Shown: piece by piece, positions 6,841 through 13,301 of the stretch
Numbering within the stretch: the first letter of the stretch is position 1
Layout of the letters: each line of letters opens with the position of its first letter
Source: a virus
Strand: one strand, 5' to 3'
Virus record (IMG/VR): IMGVR_UViG_3300020183_002271
Coordinates: 1-22,410 of that record
DNA: 22,410 nucleotides
Notes under the pieces: generated by a model
Told to the model about the DNA's origin: nothing
The model's database searches: none
What the model saw: only the letters and a program-made list of their open reading frames with translations
Program-made: the position numbers and the translations under genes

Positions 6841-7000
6841 TGAAGAGGCACCTGCTGCGGTTGTAACAGAGTTGTCTACTCGTCGTAAGTCCGCTGGTCG
6901 TCCTGCTGTTAGTTCTGATTCTGTCAGTGCTAATTCCATCGGCTCTGGCAGTCGAGTGGTTGTTCCTGGTCTTGGTAAAGTTAAACTCGTTATCCACTAA
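6770..7000 (+). CDS. Small basic hypothetical protein between portal and scaffold; start uncertain
   Basis: No family recognised. From about 6842 to 7000 the frame has codon use like neighbouring genes (many GCT, CGT, GTT, TCT codons), giving VVTELSTRRKSAGRPAVSSD and a C-terminal VVVPGLGKVKLVIH. The start is unclear. ATG 6770 lacks an SD and overlaps the portal by 71 bases in a Gln/Pro/Asn-rich stretch. TTG 6872 is in frame but has no SD at useful distance. The ATG at 6840 is in another frame and stops after eight codons. A +1 frameshift from the portal end is a further possibility. The RRKSAGRP segment faintly recalls the basic segment of the gp7.3-like protein, which may be coincidence. The coding signal is reasonable; the extent is not settled. 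Confidence 0.55.
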   Translation: MPQPTSPNSAKTQQPSQPNNLLNNEEAPAAVVTELSTRRKSAGRPAVSSDSVSANSIGSGSRVVVPGLGKVKLVIH

Positions 7001-7008
7001 TCACCACC

Positions 7009-7860
7009 ATGCCTGAACTCACATTTGATGCCACCGATCCGGTGGAGACCGAAGCCCGTGAAGCTGAAGAGGCTCGCCTTCTTGAGTTGGGTAGTAAGCT
7101 CCAGGCCGAAGAGGAGGCCATTCAACAAGAGACCTACGACAAAGCCCGTAAGGATTCTGAGGCAGAACTTAATTACGCTGGCAAGTTTAAGTCAGCCGAA
7201 GATTTGGAAAAGGCTTATCTGGAACTCCAGAAAAAGCTTGGCCAAAAGGATGAAACCGAAGAGGCAGAGTCAGGGGAAGAGTCGGAGGCAGAGTCAACAG
7301 AAGATGCTGCTGAGGAACCCGCTGATGAATTGGCTTCTGAAAAGGATGCGATTCAAAAAGCATCCGAAGAATACTATGCCAACAATAACCAGCTCAAGCC
7401 TGAGACCCTCCAGAAGCTCAAGGAACTGCCTTCCGAAAAGCTAATTGAGGCCTACATCGAACTTCAAAAGAACGCGCCTCCTGTGGCCGCACAGCCGCTT
7501 TCTGATGCCGATGCTCAGGACATTGTAAAGGCCGTTGGCGGAACAGAATCGTACAACCAAACACTGGCCTGGGCTGCTGAAAATCTTTCGCCTGCCGAAG
7601 TGGCTGCTTACGATAATGTCGTAAACAGTGGTAACAAAGATGCCATCTTCTTTGCTGTTCAGGCTCTTAACCAACGGTACAAAGATGCTGTTGGATTTGA
7701 GGGTAATCAGGTTTCTGGCAAGGCTGTGAAGAACACCGTCAAAGGTTTCCGTTCACAAGCCGAACTTGCCAGGGCTATCAACGATCCACGGTATCGAACA
7801 GATCCTGCGTATCGTTTGGACGTGGAAACCAAGCTGGAAGCCTCTGGCGATCTGCTTTAA
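7009..7860 (+). CDS. Capsid assembly scaffolding protein, T7 gp9-like
   Basis: A 283-residue, strongly acidic, helix-rich protein that would nucleate procapsid assembly and leave before DNA packaging. The N-terminal half is Glu/Ala-rich, with an especially acidic run around residues 83-110 and predicted coiled coils. The C-terminal region FRSQAELARAINDPRYRTDP followed by AYRLDVETKL matches the end typical of T7-like scaffolds, where the DPRYxxDPAYR block precedes the capsid-binding tail. It lies directly before the capsid gene. No Shine-Dalgarno is visible before ATG 7009 (the upstream bases are ATCACCACC), which is shared with several other structural genes here. Confidence 0.9.
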   Translation: MPELTFDATDPVETEAREAEEARLLELGSKLQAEEEAIQQETYDKARKDSEAELNYAGKFKSAEDLEKAYLELQKKLGQKDETEEAESGEESEAESTEDAAEEPADELASEKDAIQKASEEYYANNNQLKPETLQKLKELPSEKLIEAYIELQKNAPPVAAQPLSDADAQDIVKAVGGTESYNQTLAWAAENLSPAEVAAYDNVVNSGNKDAIFFAVQALNQRYKDAVGFEGNQVSGKAVKNTVKGFRSQAELARAINDPRYRTDPAYRLDVETKLEASGDLL

Positions 7861-7957
7861 TTTACTGCCCGCGTCCGTGGCTTCGTAACGGCGAATGTCC
7901 ACTGGACGGGATTCCGAGTGGATGGTGAACCGTTGCCGCTGCTTGTCTAGCGCGGCG

Positions 7958-8024
7958 GACGCTATGATCTAATGGTAAGATGCCCTTATGAGGGGCAATG
8001 TGGGTTCGACCCCCACTAGCGTTC
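7958..8024 (+). ncRNA. Truncated tRNA-like element
   Basis: Three tRNA arms can be folded. Acceptor stem GACGCTA (7958-7964) pairs with TAGCGTT (8017-8023), six Watson-Crick pairs plus one G-U. The D arm is ATCT-AATGGTA-AGAT (7967-7981) with the usual loop pattern and TG spacer. The T arm is GTGGG-TTCGACC-CCCAC (8000-8016) with the canonical TTCGA loop. Only 18 bases (7982-7999) remain between the D and T arms, where a normal tRNA needs about 22-23. The best fold there is a 4-base-pair stem GCCC/GGGC with loop TTATGAG and a 3-base variable loop. A formal anticodon would be ATG, which is not a normal bacterial tRNA. No CCA is encoded. It is either a decayed tRNA or a tRNA mimic used as an RNA-processing signal. 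Confidence 0.5.
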
Positions 8025-8053
8025 ATTGAGGATGGGACAACCTCGTTAAAAAC

Positions 8054-8067
8054 CCAGTCATGACTGG
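8054..8067. repeat. Perfect 14-base palindrome
   Basis: CCAGTCATGACTGG is an uninterrupted inverted repeat with no spacer. Such a site suits a dimeric DNA-binding protein better than an RNA hairpin, because there is no loop. It lies 122 bases before the capsid ATG, between the tRNA-like element and the competing hairpins. No known operator is recognised. Confidence 0.5.
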
Positions 8068-8068
8068 A

Positions 8069-8112
8069 GTATTGGCCCGGTGCGCCGGATACCCAATACA
8101 AAGGACGTATTG
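8069..8112 (+). promoter_or_regulatory. Mutually exclusive hairpins in the capsid leader
   Basis: GTATTGG (8069-8075) pairs with CCAATAC (8093-8099), enclosing an inner CCGG-TGCG-CCGG stem-loop (8077-8088). The same CAATAC (8094-8099) can instead pair with a second GTATTG (8107-8112), closing a 7-base loop that holds the SD-like AAAGGA (8100-8105). The two folds cannot coexist because they share CAATAC. This direct-repeat/shared-complement layout is that of a simple RNA switch or attenuator, but no function has been shown and it could instead be a recombination or processing site. Confidence 0.45.
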
Positions 8113-8146
8113 CCTAACAACCGAATATCTCAAATCCGGATAAAAA

Positions 8147-8158
8147 CCAAGTACTTGG
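8147..8158. repeat. Perfect 12-base palindrome
   Basis: CCAAGTACTTGG, without spacer, lies 30 bases before the capsid ATG. A shorter palindrome ATCCGGAT lies just upstream at 8134-8141. It could be a protein-binding site or part of the capsid promoter region; nothing in it identifies the ligand. Confidence 0.4.
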
Positions 8159-8188
8159 GAAACTGATAAATTTCACTTTCCTAAATCA

Positions 8189-9187
8189 ATGACTGCAACT
8201 GTAACTCAACTCGGCCAGATTAATAAGGCTGGCGACAAGAAGGCTTTGTACCTCAAGCTGTTTACCGGCGAAGTGTACGAAGCTTTCCGTAACTCCACCA
8301 TCGCTAAGGGTCTGGTCATGAACCGCACCCTCCGTGGCGGTAAGGAGGCCCAATTCATTCACACCGGTCGCATTCAGGCTGGTTACCACGTCCCTGGCAA
8401 CGCTATCCTGGGCTCGGGTAATCCTCCTGCTGCTGAGACCACCATCGCAATGGACGACCTGCTGGTTGCCTCCGCGTTCGTCGATAACCTCGACGAGACC
8501 CTGGCCCAGTATGACATCCGTGGCCCCATCGCTCGTCAGATCGGCCAAGCCCTGGCTGAGTTCTATGATCGTCGGATCTTCCGCGTTCTGGACCGTGCCT
8601 CCGGCCTGACCGCTGCCGTGACCGGTGAGCCTGGTGGTTTCCAAGTGAACCTGGGTGCTGGTAATGAGTATGATGCTCAAGCCCTCGTTGACGGTTTCTT
8701 CGAAGCTGCTGCTCGTCTCGATGAGGTGGCTGCTCCTAAGGACGGTCGCGTGGCTGTGCTGAGCCCCCGCCAGTACTATGCCCTGATCAGCCAGGTGGAC
8801 ACCAACATCCTGAACCGCGACTATGGCAACAGCCAGGGTTCGCTGAACAGCGGTGAGGGTCTCTATGAGATCGCTGGCATCAAGATCTACAAGTCGAACA
8901 ACATCCCCTTCCTGGGCAAGTATGGTTCGCCTGCTGGTCTGGCCATCGACGCTGCTGCTGTGACCGGTGAAAACAACAACTACGGTGTTGCTTCGAACTT
9001 CACCAACTCCTGCGGTCTGATCTTCCACCGTGACGCTGCTGGCGTTGTGGAAGCCATCGGTCCTTCGGTTCAGACCACCGGTGCTGACACCAAGGTGATC
9101 TACCAAGGTGACGTGATCGTGGGCCGTCTGGCTTACGGTGCTGGTGCTGTCCGCGTTTCCGTGGCTGGCGCTTTCCGTAACGTCTGA
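8189..9187 (+). CDS. Major capsid protein, T7 gp10-like (HK97 fold)
   Basis: A 332-residue capsid subunit. The N-terminus GDKKALYLKLFTGEVYEAF corresponds to T7 gp10 GDKLALFLKVFGGEVLTAF. It is followed by a GGKEAQFIHTGRIQAGYHVPG block (T7: GKSAQFPVLGRTQAAYLAPG) and then TTIAMDDLLVA...YDIRGPIARQIGQALAEFYD. Length and position after the scaffold fit. Codon use is more GC-rich and biased (CTG, CGT, GCT, GGT, ATC, AAC) than in neighbouring genes, as expected for the most abundant virion protein. It ends with tandem in-frame stops TGA TGA (9185-9190), so no obvious read-through form is predicted. No Shine-Dalgarno is visible before ATG 8189; the upstream bases are pyrimidine-rich. Confidence 0.96.
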   Translation: MTATVTQLGQINKAGDKKALYLKLFTGEVYEAFRNSTIAKGLVMNRTLRGGKEAQFIHTGRIQAGYHVPGNAILGSGNPPAAETTIAMDDLLVASAFVDNLDETLAQYDIRGPIARQIGQALAEFYDRRIFRVLDRASGLTAAVTGEPGGFQVNLGAGNEYDAQALVDGFFEAAARLDEVAAPKDGRVAVLSPRQYYALISQVDTNILNRDYGNSQGSLNSGEGLYEIAGIKIYKSNNIPFLGKYGSPAGLAIDAAAVTGENNNYGVASNFTNSCGLIFHRDAAGVVEAIGPSVQTTGADTKVIYQGDVIVGRLAYGAGAVRVSVAGAFRNV

Positions 9188-9195
9188 TGACGAAC

Positions 9196-9218
9196 TTCTA
9201 ATTTGATTTAAATTAGAA
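9196..9218 (+). repeat. AT-rich perfect hairpin after the capsid gene
   Basis: TTCTAATTT (9196-9204) and AAATTAGAA (9210-9218) form a 9-base-pair stem with a 5-base loop, beginning 9 bases after the first capsid stop. It may protect the 3' end of the capsid mRNA or be an RNase processing site. It lacks the GC-rich stem and following T-run of an intrinsic terminator. Confidence 0.6.
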
Positions 9219-9225
9219 CTTGGTT

Positions 9226-9262
9226 AGGAGGTGGGTTATTAAAGCCTGCCTCCTTTCCCTTT
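9226..9262 (+). terminator. Terminator-like hairpin between capsid and tail tube A
   Basis: AGGAGGTGGG (9226-9235) pairs with CCTGCCTCCT (9245-9254), ten pairs including two G-U, with a 9-base loop. It is followed by the pyrimidine-rich TTCCCTTT. T7 has its late terminator (T-phi) at the same place, after gene 10, allowing partial read-through into the tail genes. The T-run here is short and interrupted by C, so termination would be partial at best. The hairpin overlaps another inverted repeat (9235-9268), and the two compete. Confidence 0.5.
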
Positions 9263-9286
9263 AATAACAATCCTGCCTGTTAAAGG
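9235..9286 (+). promoter_or_regulatory. Competing inverted repeats covering the tail tube A ribosome-binding site
   Basis: GTTATTAAAG (9235-9244) and CTTTAATAAC (9259-9268) form a perfect 10-base-pair stem. Alternatively CCTTTAA (9258-9264) pairs with TTAAAGG (9280-9286), which contains the AAAGGA Shine-Dalgarno (9282-9287) of the tail tube A gene. Both folds use CTTTAA, so only one can form. The upstream fold leaves the SD free. The terminator-like hairpin at 9226-9254 would disrupt the upstream fold and favour SD masking. Regulation is inferred from base pairing only. Confidence 0.45.
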
Positions 9287-9292
9287 ATAGAA

Positions 9293-9892
9293 ATGACAAC
9301 TAGACTTCAAGCTATCAACCAAATGTTGAGTGGCATCGGGCAGGCTCCAGTGGTCAGCCTTGATGTTGCCAACCCAGAACTTGCGTTGGCCCTGGACATT
9401 CTTGAATCCGTCAACCGCGAGGTTCAGGGTGAAGGCTGGCATTTTAATACTGAGATTAATTATCCGTTTACCCCGGATGTCAATGGACAGATTCTTGTGC
9501 CTCAAGATGTTCTGTCAATTTCAGACAACAAAATTTCCAACGTTCAGAAGTACCAGACCGTACTTCGCAACGGTAAACTTTACGACAAGATCAATCATAC
9601 CTACACCTTTCCCACTGGATCTCCTATCAAGTGTGATGTAGTGTGGCTCTTTGATTTTGAAGACATTCCACAGCCCTTTAAGGACTACATTACCCAACGA
9701 GCAGGACGTGTCTTTGCTGGACGTGCCCTTGGGTCTACCGAAATGGTTAACTTTAACGCCCAAGACGAAGGCATCCTGCGTGCCAACTGTCTGGCCTACG
9801 ATACCAACACCTCTGAGGTTAACATCTTTGGGTTGGAAACTGGTCAGAATTTCTACGTGTCCTATACCCCGTTCCGTACCATTGCTCGCTGA
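9293..9892 (+). CDS. Tail tubular protein A, T7 gp11-like
   Basis: A 199-residue gatekeeper/adaptor ring protein between portal and nozzle; T7 gp11 has 196 residues. Family marks are the N-terminal LQAINQMLSGIGQAPV and the segment LDILESVNREVQGEGWHFNTE, then the C-terminal half with RAGRVFAGRALGSTEMV. An SD AAAGGA (9282-9287) lies 5 bases before ATG 9293 and is one of the clearest in the window, but it can be hidden in a hairpin. The TGA stop overlaps the next ATG by one base (TGATG), so tail tube B is probably translated by reinitiation. Confidence 0.94.
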   Translation: MTTRLQAINQMLSGIGQAPVVSLDVANPELALALDILESVNREVQGEGWHFNTEINYPFTPDVNGQILVPQDVLSISDNKISNVQKYQTVLRNGKLYDKINHTYTFPTGSPIKCDVVWLFDFEDIPQPFKDYITQRAGRVFAGRALGSTEMVNFNAQDEGILRANCLAYDTNTSEVNIFGLETGQNFYVSYTPFRTIAR

Positions 9893-12834
9893 TGGCCGCT
9901 ATTTCTCAGAAAATCCCTAGCCTTGTTGGTGGGGTCTCACAGCAGCCGGATTCTCTGAAGCTGCCTAATCAGCTGCGTGAGTGCATCAATTACTATCCAG
10001 ACCCCACCTTTGGTCTTGCCAAACGGCCAGGACTTAAAGTGATTAGCAAACTTAATAACAGTCTTGCTGATGGTGTATGGTTTACGGCTTTTCGTGATGA
10101 TGAAGAGCGATACATTATTGAATTTGCAAAGAATGGTACGTTAAGGATTTGGGATGCGGAAAGTGGAGTACAGCAAACTGTTAATACTCCAGCAGCTTCT
10201 GCAACCACCTACGCAACTCATACCAATCCGTATGATTTGTCTGTGCTTCAAATTAACGATTACATCTTTGTTCTCAATAGAACAGTAACCGTTAAGGAAC
10301 AGACTTCCACCTCGGCTGCCATTACACCTTACGGCTACGTCCTTATCAATGCTGTTGGTTATAATACAACCTACAGTGTTACGCTCAATACGACCACCTA
10401 CAGCTACAACACTCCTGCCACCTCAGCAACTGCCCTAAATCTTAATGACATTACGGGTGGACTGGTCACGGCTATCAATGGTGGTGGTGTCTGGACAGCT
10501 ACAGCCGTAGGTAACTCGGTACATATTATCAAGAACGATAATGCTGACTTTAGCATTAAAGCTTCTGGCGGTACGGCAGGTAATGCAATTGAAGCCTACA
10601 AAGGTACTGTCAGTTCTATTGCTGAACTTCCTCGGCAGTTTCTTGACGGTAAAGTAATTCAAATCTTAGCCGCTGCTGATTCTAGTGGTGATGATTATTA
10701 CGTTAAATTTAAAACCAGTGATGGCGGTTCCAGCGGTGCTGGTGTTTGGGAAGAAACAGTAGGTCCTGGCGTACCAGAGGGCCTTGATGCTGCCACAATG
10801 CCTCACGCGATTATTCGTGAAGCCAATGGAACTTTCACCTATCGTCAATTGGGTGAAGCCGAAGCGAGTGCGATTACCCCAACGGCAAACGTAACCGGTG
10901 TTCCCACTTCAGTATCCATTACGACATCCGATAAGGGGCGCTACTCGGTTGGCCAAAGCTTTCCTGTTTATGGAGGCACAGGCCTTAACTTGCGTTTGCG
11001 AGTTACTGCGGTGCGTACTGACAATGTAATTACTAACTACACGTACAGTGGAGCATCCGTTAATTACATTGAAAAGAGTATTTATCCGGATAACTCCGTG
11101 GTGGTTACTTGGTATCTCAATAATGTGGTTCAACGAATCACATCAAATGACGATCCAATCACCATCAATAACTTGACAGTCTCCCTGTTTGGTTCCTATA
11201 CTCCGGTAGCAACCGCACCAGGAGCTGTGGTGACACAACGGGCTGGCGTCACAACAGATGCGGAATATCCTGGCCGTATTGATGGTATTCAGATTAGCCG
11301 CTCTGGACGTGGGTACACAGCCACAAACGTGGTTACCAGCGAACAAGGTGACACCTTTACGATTAATACTGTAGCAACAGTTACCCAACAGATTGATGCT
11401 TGGGCTGATAACTGGTGGCAAGATCGTAAGGTTGGGACGTTAGATACTAATCCACCTCCTACCTTTGTAAGCCGTAAGATTACTGGCATGTCGTTCTTTA
11501 AGAACAGGCTAGTATTGATGGCCGGGGAAAACGTCATCTGCTCACAGGCTGGCAGTTACTTTGATTTCTATGCGTCAACAGTCATAGCTTCTATTGATAG
11601 TGATCCTATTGATATTAGTTGTGGTTCGCTTAAACCAATTGAGATTCGTTATGCCATTCAAATGCCCCGTGGCTTGGCTTTGTTTGCTGATAACGCTCAG
11701 TACGTTTTAGAAACCACAACGGATGCTTTCTCCGCAGCCACGGCTGAAATTAATTTGCTTGGAGCTTACAATCAAGATCCTAAGATTCAACCCGTTGATG
11801 TGGGTGATTCTATTATCTTTACTGAGCAAAGCGATACAGCCACTGGAGTCTTTGAATTATTGATTCCCGAGCAAGGACTCGGCAAACCTCGTGTTGCTGA
11901 GCTTACTCGAATCATTCCTTCGTACTTACCTTCTGACATATTGGAGTTGAAGGCATCGTCCTCGGCTTCAACCTTTGTTTTGCGTAGTGCCCGTGATCTA
12001 AAGACGCTCTATTTCTTTAGGTTTTTTAATAGTGGCAACGATAGACAGATGGCTTCATGGTTTAAGTGGATCGCTCCTGGCGAAGTGGATGTTATCGATT
12101 TTGACCATGATAGGTTGTTTATCGTTTATACTACCGACTCTGGATCAAAGATTCTTACGCACGTAAACCTCCTTACCGACAGCCCTGGTGGCGCTTTATT
12201 CTTTGAGGATCGTTTTGTAGATCTTCGGTTGGATTGTTTTACTTATAACCCCACTTTGGTCTATGACTCTGGTACTGATACGACTAGGGTTTGCTTTAAA
12301 GAGGGAACCGAGGATGGACTGCTTCAACCATGTTTGGTCAGTTTAGATCCACTTGAACCAGGCGTAGTTCAATACCTCACACAGGAGTTTGACAATACAG
12401 CTCTAGCAGGTCAAAAGTACTACGTTGAAATTGATGGAGATCAAACCTCTAAACCGTTTGGTCTGGGCTATCAATACATTGCGTCTGCTACACTGCCTGC
12501 GTTCTATGTGTTTCAACGAGAGGACCGTAAGGATACTCTTAATATTCCCAGAGTCAATCGGATGTCTATTGACAGCTATGAGTCTGGTCCTTTTGAAGTG
12601 ACCGTTAAGGCACAGGGTAGGAACGCTTATACATCGGTTGTATCTCAAACCCCCGCCAACTCCTATCCAGCCAATACCCTGCCAATGCTTAGGAATGCTC
12701 AAAACAAGATTCCGGTTATGGCCAAAGGAACCGAAGTTGAGATAGACTTGTTGGCATCCACTCCATTTCCTTCTTCCCTTACCTCAATCACCTGGGAAGG
12801 CACCTACAACAACAAAGGAATCCGCTCACTATGA
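9892..12834 (+). CDS. Tail tubular protein B (nozzle), T7 gp12-like
   Basis: A 980-residue nozzle protein, longer than the 794 of T7 gp12. The N-terminus SQKIPSLVGGVSQQPDSLKL, then NQLRECINYYPDPTFGLAKR, is the diagnostic gp12 opening. Later parts include MSFFKNRLVLMAGENVICSQ with a following YFDFY, and SWFKWIAPGEVDVIDFDHDR, matching the T7 propeller region. The extra length is probably in the Thr/Asn/Ser-rich beta region around residues 130-500, consistent with additional surface domains. No SD is seen; the ATG overlaps the tail tube A stop. The end overlaps the next gene as ATGA. Confidence 0.95.
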   Translation: MAAISQKIPSLVGGVSQQPDSLKLPNQLRECINYYPDPTFGLAKRPGLKVISKLNNSLADGVWFTAFRDDEERYIIEFAKNGTLRIWDAESGVQQTVNTPAASATTYATHTNPYDLSVLQINDYIFVLNRTVTVKEQTSTSAAITPYGYVLINAVGYNTTYSVTLNTTTYSYNTPATSATALNLNDITGGLVTAINGGGVWTATAVGNSVHIIKNDNADFSIKASGGTAGNAIEAYKGTVSSIAELPRQFLDGKVIQILAAADSSGDDYYVKFKTSDGGSSGAGVWEETVGPGVPEGLDAATMPHAIIREANGTFTYRQLGEAEASAITPTANVTGVPTSVSITTSDKGRYSVGQSFPVYGGTGLNLRLRVTAVRTDNVITNYTYSGASVNYIEKSIYPDNSVVVTWYLNNVVQRITSNDDPITINNLTVSLFGSYTPVATAPGAVVTQRAGVTTDAEYPGRIDGIQISRSGRGYTATNVVTSEQGDTFTINTVATVTQQIDAWADNWWQDRKVGTLDTNPPPTFVSRKITGMSFFKNRLVLMAGENVICSQAGSYFDFYASTVIASIDSDPIDISCGSLKPIEIRYAIQMPRGLALFADNAQYVLETTTDAFSAATAEINLLGAYNQDPKIQPVDVGDSIIFTEQSDTATGVFELLIPEQGLGKPRVAELTRIIPSYLPSDILELKASSSASTFVLRSARDLKTLYFFRFFNSGNDRQMASWFKWIAPGEVDVIDFDHDRLFIVYTTDSGSKILTHVNLLTDSPGGALFFEDRFVDLRLDCFTYNPTLVYDSGTDTTRVCFKEGTEDGLLQPCLVSLDPLEPGVVQYLTQEFDNTALAGQKYYVEIDGDQTSKPFGLGYQYIASATLPAFYVFQREDRKDTLNIPRVNRMSIDSYESGPFEVTVKAQGRNAYTSVVSQTPANSYPANTLPMLRNAQNKIPVMAKGTEVEIDLLASTPFPSSLTSITWEGTYNNKGIRSL

Positions 12835-13301
12835 ATCCTCTGATCCGCCCAGCAACAATTGATGATGCCCTTGAGGTGGCACAGCATTTACAAGAAGCGG
12901 ATCGGCAAGAAGTGTTAGGGACGGGTCATGATCCAATCGTGGCCCTTCCTTATTCCATCGCTGTATCAGAGGCCCCTGTGACATTTGTCAGTCCTGAGGG
13001 CCAAGTGGCTGGCGTTGCTGGGGTATCCAGAACAGATGCCCTTAGCGGTGGTATTTGGCTTCTCACCACTGATGTTGTTAAGCAATATCCAAAGCTCTTT
13101 TTAAAAGGAGCCAAGGAATGGGTTGCTAAACAAAATCATTTTGAGATGCTTCATAACATCGCTGATCCACGCAACACCTCTCACCTTAAACTTCTCAAGA
13201 TTCTTGGTTTCAAGAGATTGGGATATGTGTCTGTTGGACCTAACAGGCTGACCTACGTTGAGTTTGCAAAACTAACATCATGTGCTTACCCGCAGCAGTA
13301 A
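12831..13301 (+). CDS. gp13-like protein with a GNAT-like fold
   Basis: A 156-residue protein in the T7 gene 13 position. The N-terminus LIRPATIDDALEVAQHL and the C-terminal NTSHLKLLKILGFKRL followed by YVEFAK have the layout of a GNAT acetyltransferase; T7 gp13 has the matching NTSHIRFLKTIGAVF. The acetyl-CoA pyrophosphate loop (R/Q-x-x-G-x-G/A) is not visible at the expected place (TTDVVKQYPKLFLKGAKEWV), so catalysis is doubtful and an assembly role, as for T7 gp13, is more likely. The start overlaps tail tube B (ATGA) and the end overlaps the gp14-like gene by 22 bases. Confidence 0.78.
   Translation: MNPLIRPATIDDALEVAQHLQEADRQEVLGTGHDPIVALPYSIAVSEAPVTFVSPEGQVAGVAGVSRTDALSGGIWLLTTDVVKQYPKLFLKGAKEWVAKQNHFEMLHNIADPRNTSHLKLLKILGFKRLGYVSVGPNRLTYVEFAKLTSCAYPQQ

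Larger units (their letters stand above)
7861..8188 (+). other. Gene-free structured leader upstream of the capsid gene
   Basis: This is the only stretch over 300 bases without a gene. No + strand ORF with coding character is present. It is dense in inverted repeats: GTCCACTGGAC-type pairing near 7896-7906, CCACT/AGTGG bracketing about 7899-7921, CCGC/GCGG near 7935-7955, a tRNA-like fold at 7958-8024, a 14-base palindrome at 8054-8067, competing hairpins at 8069-8112 and a 12-base palindrome at 8147-8158. T7 has its main capsid promoter and leader at the equivalent place, so late promoters and RNA-processing or stability elements are expected, but no promoter sequence is recognised with confidence. 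Confidence 0.7.

Noticed and set aside
7958-8024. Functional tRNA or integration attachment site
   Set aside because: The anticodon arm is too short for a normal tRNA. No integrase or second copy is seen in the window to support an attachment site, so only a tRNA-like call is made.
8071-8085. ATTGG-starting GC-rich segment as a Syn5-type phage RNA polymerase promoter
   Set aside because: Only the first bases agree with what I recall of the Syn5 promoter; the remainder does not match and no second copy was found in the window.
7862-8101. Minus-strand 79-codon ORF in the capsid leader
   Set aside because: It overlaps the tRNA-like fold and palindromes, has no family resemblance, and would be the only reverse-strand gene in a one-directional gene block.
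8110-8166. TTG-started 18-codon leader peptide with AAAGGA upstream, ending 22 bases before the capsid ATG
   Set aside because: Very short, non-ATG start, and its SD-like bases also sit in a hairpin loop. Possible, but not distinguishable from chance.
8186-9106. Long minus-strand ORF (306 codons) opposite the capsid gene
   Set aside because: The capsid gene on the + strand is unmistakable. The antisense opening follows from its strongly biased codon use.
9150-9200. Programmed frameshift at the end of the capsid gene as in T7 gp10A/10B
   Set aside because: No convincing slippery heptamer, the -1 frame closes at once, and the zero frame ends in tandem stops.
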